Source: Heliocybe sulcata
Taxonomy: Eukaryota; Basidiomycota; Agaricomycetes; Gloeophyllales; Gloeophyllaceae
NCBI GenBank assembly: GCA_004369045.1
Contig: ML213511.1
Location: 673,791-737,790 of the forward strand
Reading direction: 5' to 3'
DNA length: 64,000 bases
The notes beneath the pieces are model-generated. The model made no database searches. It was not told the origin of the DNA and saw only the letters and a list, made by a program, of their open reading frames with translations. Position numbers and translations under genes: made by a program. Positions 10,639-19,514 of this stretch are shown here, one piece after another (position 1 is the first letter of the stretch; every line of letters starts with the position of its first letter).

Positions 10639-12190
10639 ATGACTGAGCCCAAGTTCAGAGTCGCCATCGTGTAAGTATTCTTGTTCAAACAAGGGTTGCT
10701 TATTTGACGATGAAGCTCTGCCCAGTGGAGGTGGAATAGCCGACCTTATCTGCGCAGTGGCTCCCTAGAGCCGGCAGTATTGAGGTCGATGTTTGTGAAG
10801 CTGCGCGTTAATCCTCCGAGGTCGGTTCTGGTATTGGACTGTTCTCCGGCGTCTGGGAGATTACGGAGGCACTGGGGCTCGACGAGAGTCTTACAGAGGT
10901 TGCATCTGGACGAGGCGAGTGTCCCAGTCGATACCCCGGCACACTTCTAACACCTGGAAAGGATCGATTGCGAACGATGCACGGAAGTCAGATATGGCCG
11001 AAGGCGTCAATTTCCATGACACGCGTGATGCGGGTATGTATTGGATAGGTATTATTGCATGGTCAACATGGCTCACATGCTCTTGCAGCTGGCTTCGTGA
11101 CCTTCCATCAAGCAAATATCCGGAAGATAGTACTGAATCATACCCCACACTCATGCGAAACCCATCTCTTTAAGCATCTCGTCTCGGTCAAAGAACGAGA
11201 ATCCGCGGATCTGCCAGTCTCATTGTGCTTTGAGGCTGGCACTACTTGCGATCTGCTTTTTGCTGCCGACGCTATCCAGTTTGCAGTAAGGGGCTCTATA
11301 TTCCGCACTGGTGCTGACAAGGCCGCCGAGGAAGGAAGGCTGCAGCTTGCAGAGGATCTATTAAGCTATATTGATCCAGCTTGGACCGGGAATCCCGCGT
11401 ACCGTGGCCGTGTGTCCAAAGAGAAGGTTGTAGAGCAAAACCCGGGACATAGAGTATCTAAAGCGCTCACTGTGGTAGGTAAGCCTTCCATGAGATATGG
11501 TGCGTAAGACAGCCGTGACTAAGCTCCGACATAGTATTGTGGGAAGAACAGGGTGAGCTCAAAGCTTGAACGCACCAGCTTGACAGCGCTCACGCGGGAT
11601 CACTGGCACGGGGCAGCATGTGGCAGCGTACCCTGTGTCTAATCAACTTTTCGGGTCTAGTCTCAAGGCCAGGTCTTGAAGGGTCTCCCTTCGATGGACC
11701 ATGGGTAGAGCCCGAATTTCAGCAAGTGATGCATGTGAGCAAAATACCTCCTACTCCAATAACTGGCCCTCAGTTAGTAATGCGAAGAGCCTATCGAAAG
11801 GCCCACTTGATGGATTATACACGTATCAATCCTTTACCTTCCTTGATGTCGAGGAGGATAGCATTGCTCGGGGATGCGGTGCGCCATTCTCCCTGTACAG
11901 TCGCCAGTAACTCCATGCAAGCGAGTTCTGATGGTCGATATCATGCGGGTATGAATGCCCTACGTTGTATGGCTGATGCCATAGACAAGGGCCGGGATCC
12001 TGCATGCGAGATCGTCCCTAAGCGCGAACCAGTGACAGCACGCGCTACCTTGCTCCGCTTGTGCTGTTTATTTTGGCGCAAGACTCGATTCATGTAGCTT
12101 ACAGACTTGTGGGAAATATTCCTCTAGCATCTATGATATCCAAACTAAAGGAACTCGTCTCCCGTCCTACATATGCCATTCCAAGCTAAG
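10639..12190 (+). pseudogene. Decayed FAD-dependent monooxygenase (salicylate hydroxylase-like)
   Basis: ATG 10639 opens MTEPKFRVAIV. A normal-looking intron (GTAAGT...CCCAG) restores the nucleotide-binding motif VGGGIADLICAVA, but a stop codon follows at once. Downstream, other frames carry further family blocks: IEVDVCEAAR, then a stop, then SEVGSGIGLFSGVWEITEALGLDE; CDLLFAADAIQFAVRGSIF, from the FAD-binding second motif; LINFSGLVSRPGLEGSPFDGPWVE; and RIALLGDAVRHSP, where intact enzymes have GDAAHA..PHQGAG. The order of blocks matches class A flavoprotein monooxygenases. At least two stops and several frame changes are present and the PHQGAG motif is lost, so it is not functional. The 3' end runs up to a TIR element that may have interrupted it. 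Confidence 0.8.
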
Positions 12191-12215
12191 GTGAAGGCAG
12201 TTCCGTCGCGGCAGT

Positions 12216-13201
12216 TATACTATAGGTGTGGACATATAGATCTATAACTGAGTTCGAAATATAGTTCGGACTTCAAAAACACTCCCACACCTGTGGCGCA
12301 ATGTCATCTTGCAATGATATTCATATTATGACAGTAGACCCTGCTGGCCAGAGAATAGGATATACCTTGAGAAGCATAAAGCACAACAGTATGTGTTTGT
12401 ACAATTTCACTGCAGGTGAATCTCAGCGTAAATGCAAAGACGTCGCAAGTTCCAGTTCCGAGAGGTAGTTCGGAGTTTGTACTAGTTCTCACGGCTGTGG
12501 CATACAGAATCTATGTCGATTCCTGACTGTATTCATGCTGCCGCACCCCCGGGATGCAGGATGATGAAGCTATGACAGCTTAAGCATATAAAAAAGTGGC
12601 TCTTCCATGTCTTTTAGTATATTTTTGAGGTACGGCGCGGCAGCGCCGACCAAAAAAATCGGCATTTTACACTTTATTCGATGTTTTCTGAACTTCTACA
12701 TATGTTCCGACTTCATGGATGAAGGTTCTAAACTCTGAGAGGGTGGAGGAGGTTTCTAGGTATATAATAGGCTTTCTTGAAGCCTGAGGAAGTAATACTG
12801 CGGCGCGTAGCGCCGCTTCCGAGAAGAGAAAGCTTTAAGTGGCGGGAATTGAGCTGTAAATTGCATTCGCACTCTGTTGGTACAATACAGTTTGCCAAAT
12901 ATTGCTTTGCATGTTTTAGAGTGCCATAATGTAAATCCGAGAACTGGGCGGCGCGCAGCGCCGCGAAGCTGAGCTGAGATAGGTCCCGTAAGCAATGGAA
13001 ATCTGTCCTGGAAGGGTGTTCCAGGCTAGAAGAAACCGAGAATGCCACCTGGAGGAGCTAACAATGTATTCCAACTATGCTACAAGTTTTATAATTCTAC
13101 CTGTGCCTGAGGAGTAGCTATCTCCTCTCTTCCTTCTCCTCCCTCTTCGAGTTAATTATTTAATTTTAGTTAATTTCGACAAAGTCCACACCTATAGTAT
13201 A
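12216..13201. mobile_element. Non-autonomous TIR DNA element (MITE-like), about 1 kb
   Basis: TATACTATAGGTGTGGAC at 12216-12233 is the exact reverse complement of 13184-13201. The outer TATA on each side can be read as a TA or TATA target duplication, leaving 14 bp inverted ends CTATAGGTGTGGAC. The interior is AT-rich with no transposase motif. A 106-codon minus-strand frame (12728-13048) is unrecognised. The interior holds three strong GC-rich palindromes (12633-12648, 12800-12816, 12948-12964) in otherwise AT-rich sequence. The superfamily is uncertain; a TA target site would suit Tc1/mariner-type or related elements. Confidence 0.7.
12633..12964. repeat. Three spaced GC-rich palindromes inside the TIR element
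   Basis: CGGCGC-GGCA-GCGCCG (12633-12648), GCGGCGC-GTA-GCGCCGC (12800-12816) and GCGGCGC-GCA-GCGCCGC (12948-12964) are perfect hairpins with 3-4 nt loops, spaced about 150-165 bp apart. Confidence 0.85.
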
Positions 13202-13904
13202 TGAGCCGGACTGGAAGCAAAGCGGATCTTTCCATATGGAGCAGGTAGCACAGCCACAGCCGCGCTGTCAGCGTTTGCCTCCGACGCAGTCAGGGCACCA
13301 ATACCAATAAACCTCCACTTCGCTCACCAGGTACGGACGCAGCAGATACGTAGGTCACTAGAGTCGCGTCTAGCATTCAAAATTCCCACTAGGAGTCTAC
13401 GTCACAGAATTTGTCGGGACGTCCGCGTCATTCATGGAATAGTCCAGGTTCTACCTATTCAAAGTGAGCATTGCTGAGGGTATCTCCTCTGTGGAGCTCA
13501 CCGCGTTCTCTAAATCCCAGCGCGACTGACCGCCGGCTATGATCGTCCACCAGGCACTGACAACGATCTCTCTTTGCCATCGCCATTACGCCTATGTTAT
13601 GACCGCCGGCTATGATCTCGCTGGCATGAATGTGGAGTCTTTCTCGACGTTGGACAGCGCGTCCTGTTCCTGGCTGTCTGTGCGCTCAGGCGTTGGTCTG
13701 GCCAGGCCACCTTCGGAATTCGGCTACGCGCCAGAGCATTCAATGCACAGGTCATCGATGCTCATTGACGTTTTCGCTGGACGTTTTCGCTTATGGACTC
13801 GGTGATATAAAGGCGTTCATCTAGCTCTGGCAGTCAGCAGCAAATATCCTCTTCTCCAGCCTACACAAGAGCCGTCTGAGACTCAGTCTCAATACTTCGC
13901 CGCC
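13202..13904. promoter_or_regulatory. Upstream region of the hydrophobin gene, TATA box and short repeats
   Basis: TATAAA lies at 13806-13811, about 95 nt before the ATG and preceded by GGTGA, which is a plausible core promoter. An 18 nt direct repeat TGACCGCCGGCTATGATC occurs at 13527-13544 and 13600-13617. A short tandem repeat of GACGTTTTCGCT lies near 13765-13790. No gene is recognised between the TIR element and the hydrophobin. Confidence 0.5.
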
Positions 13905-16023
13905 ATGCTTTCGCATAAGTTCGGCGCCTTAGTGGTCTCAGTATATCTCGCTCTTCTCGTGGGTTCGTCTCCCATGCCCCAGAATGCAGCCGACGGGGAC
14001 GTCTCTGTGCTTCCTGGCATCACCGACAACCCTCTTGTCAACGTCACTGGAGGAGCTAGCCCTGTTACCAATGGCACAGTTATTGTCGGCGGCAGCGATG
14101 GCAGCGACACGTCAAACAACGGTACGACGACGGACGACGGACAGTCTAGCGGCGGCTCAACTCCCACCAACAGCTCGACCGACGTCACTGGTTCGACTGA
14201 CAATGGAGGAGCCAGGTAACTATTAACGCTATCGACATTGCAGGGTTCTTGAACGCTGATTGTACCCTCACAGTGGCTCGACCAATGGCACGACTTCCAC
14301 TGACGGCAATGTATCGACTGACGGCACTGTTCCGACTGAGAATGGCGGGTCAAGGTATGCTTCCCTCTCTTCCACTGCTAGTGCATGAAAGCTAACCACA
14401 TCTTCCATAGCGCCGGCTCATGCAACTGCGTCTGCCCATCCACCAGCAGCGGGCCGACCAGCGCTGGCCTGCTGAGCGCAAGCGTCAATGCCGGGGGCGA
14501 CGACTCCACCGATCCCAACTCCACCAGCGGGTCTAGTGATCCCAACCTCGTCGACGCGGACGTCAACGTAGGGGGGAACGGCGATGACCCCGCACTCGTC
14601 GGAGCTCAGGTTGGCGTACTCGATGACGGAAGCGGCGGAGATCCTTCCTCTGACGGGAGCGCGTCCACGAGTTTCTCTGCTTCTGCAACGCCCAGTCCGA
14701 CCGCGAGCAGCGGCAGTGATGATGGTAGTACGGGAGGGTCTTCCGACACCGCAGGCCCATCTGCAACTGTTTCGGCCAGCATTGGCGCGGATAATGGCGA
14801 TGGCACCAGTACATCCGCTTCTTCCACTCCAGCACCCTCCGATGACAGTGGCTCCAGTGGTAGCAACGACGCCGACCCTTCCAACGATACTACCTCCTCT
14901 TCTGCTCCTTCCGCGACTCCGGCTCCGATCGACGGTTCGGACGGCAGCGACAACGGAGGAGTGCCTGCGAGCCTTGGTCCGACCGATGACAGCGGCAGCT
15001 CTTCCGCTGCCCCATCTGCTACCGCAGCGCCTAGCGACGGTGAATCTAATGCGACGCCGACAACAAGCGGCGCTAGCGACGGAGGAAGCGGCGTAGATTC
15101 GACCCCGACCTCAACTTCAAGTGACGACGATAGCTCCTCCGCTACCCCATCTCCCACTGCAGCACCCACCGACGGCGGATCCGATACGACCCCGACCTCA
15201 AGCAGCGCCGGTGGCAGTGATCCGGCCCAGACCTCAACTGCAGCCGACGACGACAGCTCTTCTGCTACCCCATCTCCCACACCAGCACCCAGCGACGGTG
15301 GATCCGCTACGAGCTCAACCTCTACCAGCGCCAGCGGCAGCGATGCCGCCTCTACCTCCACTGCGAGCGATGACAACGGCTCTTCTGCTACCCCATCTCC
15401 CACTGCAGCACCCACCGACGGCGGGTCTGATACTACTCCAACATCAAGTACCGCCAGCGACAGTGACTCGACTCCGAGCCCAATATCGTCCACTGACGGC
15501 GAAGCTGACCCCACCCAAGCCCCTGCGTCCGGCGGCATCGCCAGGTTCAGACTCGGCAGCTTCATGAACGGCCTAATCAACGGTGTCGGCGGGATGTTGT
15601 CTGATGCAGACGTTACTCCTACTCCTACCTCAGACGCGGGCGCATCCCCCACTCCCTCCGACGATGGTAGTGCTCCTACTTCCCCTCCAGCCTCGTCCCC
15701 TGCGCCCTCTCCCACCGCTACCACGTCCCCCTCGAGCGGCCAGTGCACCAGCGGAACGCCGCAGTGCTGCCAACGCGTCACGACTGCTTCCGACCCGGCT
15801 GCCTCTGGAATGCTCGATGAGCTCGCAGACGGCATGGATCTCAATGGTCTCGTTGGGCTGGGGTGCACGCTTGGGTTCGATAACTGTCAGGCGCAGACGG
15901 TGTGCTGTGAAAACACTTCACAGAGTAAGTCATCTTGTTCTTTGCTCATACAACTCTTACTGACGGGCTTGCTGTTTTATAGATGGATTGGTCAATATCG
16001 GCTGTACCAACATTGCCCTCTAG
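13905..16023 (+). CDS. Giant mucin-like class I hydrophobin
   Basis: Four exons (13905-14215, 14274-14354, 14411-15924, 15983-16023) give 648 residues. Residues 1 to about 22 form a signal peptide (FGALVVSVYLALLVGSS). Residues about 25-570 are a Ser/Thr/Asp/Gly/Pro-rich mucin-like region containing a CNCVC motif near residue 134. Several imperfect repeats of about 40 residues built on SSATPSPTAAPTDGGSDTTPTS lie in it. The last 73 residues are a class I hydrophobin domain. Cysteines are at 576, 583, 584, 616, 623, 629, 630 and 643, in the order C-x6-CC-x31-C-x6-C-x5-CC-x12-C, ending NGLVNIGCTNIAL. Known hydrophobins self-assemble into amphipathic films on hyphae and spores and are usually about 100-150 residues long. 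The x6 spacing between Cys4 and Cys5 is slightly short. The final intron splits ENTSQ/NGLVNIGC as in typical hydrophobin genes. Confidence 0.9.
15121..15480 (+). repeat. Imperfect coding repeats in the hydrophobin mucin region
   Basis: About three to four units of roughly 117-120 bp encode variants of DDDSSSATPSPTAAPTDGGSDTT followed by a Ser/Thr-rich spacer. Confidence 0.65.
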
Positions 16024-16546
16024 ACGGTGAGGTGCAGAACGCTTGGTCGACGATCGATAATTTTCTTCGCTTTCCGTTATCATACACGAGTTTTATTAAC
16101 CTTCTGAGCTCTCATCAGTGCTGCCTGCTTCTTGTATGAACATTGTAATTGTACCACCGTAGTGTATATGCCTCTCGAACTATATGTACTAGTTCGTCTA
16201 TGTTACATAGCAATGCAATTCTCTGCCCTCATCTATCAAATGCTAGGAACAAGGGAGTCCTTTCCGGTATTCCAAGAAGCCCGTGCATGTTTATTGTCAT
16301 GCATACCATACCCGGTAGAAACTCATTTTGCTTCCCAGATGCATGCCACCAGATCAGGTCGATCGTGGCTTGTGTCATGTAATCCCCCGGAGGTCATTCG
16401 CCGCTCATCAGTCACTCAGTACTCACTATTCAACAGACATCCAAACGAATTCATAAGGGAAACTTAACGTTTCTTCGGCATCTTCAAAAAAAGTACAGCG
16501 ATATTGAATACTGCGACGCTGAATGTGTGCTCGAGCGCTCAGTAGC
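16024..16546. other. 3' flank of the hydrophobin gene
   Basis: About 520 bases with no coding signal. It ends where the right arm of the inverted duplication begins. Confidence 0.4.
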
Positions 16547-16742
16547 CACAGCCACAAACGCGTTTAAATTTCAAACTCAATCCAAAGCCCTCCTCCCTTC
16601 AGCCACATCTATTGTGACCTCCTCTTCACTGATGATATTGGCCTGCAAGATGTGCTCCTGTGGCTGGTATGGAGTCAAGGAGGCTGACTGCTGCTGGATG
16701 ATTCGACCTATAGGTTGCAATCCTGACCGAGAACACTGCCAG

Positions 16743-16774
16743 CCTCCATGCCAGCCGCTCGTGAACCTATAAGA
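16743..16774 (+). promoter_or_regulatory. Core promoter of copy 2: CCTCCATGCCAGCC box and TATAAGA
   Basis: The box lies at 16743-16756 and TATAAGA at 16768-16774, separated by 11 nt as in copies 1 and 3. The ATG follows about 100 nt later. Confidence 0.55.
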
Positions 16775-16870
16775 TCCAACGCTAGCCTGTCCTCTCTGTT
16801 TCATCACTACTCTCTCTCGTCACTCGACCAGTAACTCTCGATACAGCTGCACCTTACTCGCTTGTCTATC

Positions 16871-18837
16871 ATGGAGTTCGATATGATTCTCTTGGCTTGG
16901 GTCCTGGCCTTCCCCCTTATCAGCGTCGCCTTGCTGGGTCTCGCGGTCCTCTTCTGGCCTTCCATCGTCGCCGTCTTTGGTCTGGTGTCTGGCTTTGCTG
17001 CGTCCCTGTGGACGCGTATCGCTGCTGTGCGAGGAAGTGCCGGAGATGGTTCAATTGTTACCGTGAGTACCCATGGATCGTTCACGGCTCTCTTCGGCGG
17101 CTAACATGCCGGATGCGAAGTGGTGGAACAGGAACTCTGTGGCCTCAGCGGTGCTCGACGCGAGAGTCACGTCCATGTCGAGCAGACCGGTATGTTGCCC
17201 GTTCCCCCATCGACCCATCCGGTGCTCACATCCGTCGCTGCGTTCAGAGCGTCGAGGGGGACCGTCTCCTGGGAAGGATCAAGCAGTCCGCGCTCAATCT
17301 TCTTCCGGCGATCACCGACCCTCTGGTCACCTCGTCTTCGTCCAACGACTCGCCTCTCCCGATCGCCACCAACCCAGAGGTCATCACCGTCGCCGCGTCT
17401 CCTATACCCCAACAACGGTCGCTGGATGTCTACTGGCTGCCTCGCCTTATTGGTGCCTTCCATAATCACGTTTCGCACTCTAGCGCTGACGGGGCCGCCT
17501 ACGACACGGTCGAACCTGGAAGCCCCGCCACTGCCGACGTCGAAAGCCAGGAGAGCGATCTATGGACGTATGATTCCATCACGGCAAGCACCGGGGCTGG
17601 CTTACTATTCTCAGACTCTTCTTCCTCTGTCTTCTCTCCTGCCGGCTCGGAGCTGCCGACGCTCGTCTCGCAGTGGACTGCTCCGACTGCCCCGACTTCG
17701 AGGGCGACTGTGGCCAACTCGGACTATCGAGCTTCGCTCCGGACGTCCAGGCGGTGGAGCTACCCGCTGTCGCAGCCGGAAGTGCAAAGTAGAACGGCTG
17801 TGATCAATTCTGAGTACCAAGCTTCTCTGAAGACGTCCCGAAGGACAAGCTTGCCGATCGGCAAAAGGACACCAGAATCTCAGCACGGTCGCAGCTTCAG
17901 CATGCCGGTCAGCGACTACTCGCCTACTGTCGATTGGACGAAGAGGAAGACAGCGGAAGAGACCAAGAAAGACCTCCTGGTGGCTCTCGGTCTCGAACTT
18001 CCTTCCTCTCCCGTCGTCCAACCCAAAGACTTCCTTACCCCCTCCGCTAGCTCACCGGCGAGCTTTACTCCCTCTGCGACCGTCAATATTCCTCCTACGA
18101 CTTCGGAAACACCGGTCATCGAATCCCCTGTGGAGGACGTCTCTGTCTTTCTGGAAGGATCTTCCTTGGCCACTGTCGCTTCTGAGGCCGGCAAATCTTT
18201 TTCTACCTCTACCTCTTCGGGCAGCTCCACTGCCTTTGATACCTCTGACTCCTCCCTCGCCTCAAGCTCGTCTGTTACGTCGTGCTCCAGTGGCGATGAA
18301 TGCTCCGTCGATACTATTGGAGTCCTACCCACACCCACCGCTATCCTAGAGGCCCCAGTGGAAAAGCTGAAGAGCAAAGACGTCAAGGGCAAGAAGCCTG
18401 CCCCCCCTAGCGATGCGAAGGTTTGGTCTCCCTCAGCCAGCTGGCGTGTTCGGACGCCGGTCGTCAAGAAAGACCTGAAGACTGTCGTTAAGGCCAGGGT
18501 GAAGACGCCTGCTGTTGTCCCCGCTACTGCAACGAAAGTTGTGAAGGCGTCGCAGCCGGGCGACCTGGTAAAGCAGCCCGCTGTTGTCGCCGCTACTGCA
18601 ACGAAAGTTGTGAAGGCGTCGCAGCCGGGCAAGAAGGAAGTCAAGCCGACTCCGTCCACAAAGGCGGTCAAGGCTAGCAAAATGCAAGCGGATGTGTCAG
18701 TTAAGGCTGCAACCACTCCCATGAAGAGCCTCGATGCCAGCAAGCCGTCCAAGACCCCCGTGGCTGAGCGTAAGGAGGTTTTGGTTCCTGCGCGGAGGAA
18801 CTCGACGGCCAAGGCGGCCGGTGGTACTTGGCGGTGA
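16871..18837 (+). CDS. Membrane-anchored phospho-motif protein, copy 2
   Basis: This near-identical partner of copy 1 is transcribed away from it. Exons 16871-17062, 17121-17189 and 17248-18837 give 616 residues. It has the same hydrophobic N-terminus and the same RRWSYP, RRTSLP, RSFSMP, DWTKRKTAEETKKDLL and RRNST motifs. It carries two tandem ATATKVVKASQPG repeats where copy 1 has three. The copy 1 acceptor CATGCAG reads CATGCCG here. The next AG lies 9 nt downstream (GATGCGAAG) and keeps frame at the cost of the residues Asp-Ala-Lys. The diverged copy 3 also begins this exon at WWN, so the shorter exon may be the ancestral form. Insertions relative to copy 1 include a few residues (SADGAAYDTV) near residue 165. 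It stops with TGA, like copy 3, while copy 1 uses TAA. Function unknown. Confidence 0.85.
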
Positions 18838-18938
18838 AGGGATAGACTGTATTGTATACGGTGTGGTGGGCGTGACTCCGAGATCTAACGATCTTTTCTT
18901 ATTCTCATACAATTCCATTCTCATCTCCTTGCAATCTT

Positions 18939-18966
18939 CGGTGCACATTCAATTTATCATGCTCCG
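18939..18966 (+). promoter_or_regulatory. 3'-UTR hairpin element of membrane-protein copy 2
   Basis: CGGTGCA and TGCTCCG pair around an AU-rich loop, 102 nt after the stop codon. The element is flanked by ATCTTCGG and TCGCGTGCC as in the other copies. Surrounding sequence has largely diverged from copy 1. Confidence 0.55.
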
Positions 18967-19514
18967 TCGCGTGCCTATGTACCGGGCTTTTCTCTGAATT
19001 CGTCTGCTTCATGTACTTATACATCTTTTCATATCTCCACACTATTCCGCTAGCTCATTGTGCGTATCAGAATTACAGCGTATCCTATATACATTTACCG
19101 TCTCCCACTTGCATAACACCCAGTTGTCAGTGCTCCTTGGGATGTCCCAGCTGACGCTCCGGGAGATGTGACTTGGAGAGGTCCATGACAGTCAAGCTTC
19201 AAGGTTTGTACCGTCATCAACGCTACTAGGCGCTGAGCGCTGAGTAGTGAGTCCGTGGCTCGCTCCTCTCAGCAACTGATGCCATGGCCTTGACATGGCC
19301 GCCGAAACAATACCATTACCGTTTTTTATTGACTTGCAGAGTTAAGCTTCCGACACCAATCACCGGTCTTATCCTGGGAATGGATGTAAAAGGTCACGGA
19401 GAATATTTTGAAGAGCCTGTTGCCAGTATCTAGATATAGCCGACCTAAAGGCGAAACCGATTGCACATGCATCACCATGTGTCCGTACCAGCCGTCCTTC
19501 CCTCCACGTCATGA
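18967..19514. other. Spacer between copy 2 and the Old Yellow Enzyme gene
   Basis: No coding or repeat signal recognised. It serves as the 3' flank for both convergent genes. Confidence 0.4.

Larger units (their letters stand above)
16547..18837 (+). repeat. Inverted duplication, right arm
   Basis: This is the mirror of 7761-10124: promoter flank plus membrane-protein copy 2. The outer boundary near 16547 (after CTCAGTA, at GCCACAGCCACAAACGCG) and the loss of similarity after the stop codon define the arm. High similarity extends through the non-coding promoter, so it is not merely conserved protein. Confidence 0.9.

Noticed and set aside
14606-15868. 420-codon open frame antisense to the hydrophobin gene
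   Set aside because: It arises from the biased codons of the Ser/Thr/Asp-rich repeat region; no start context, introns or known motif.
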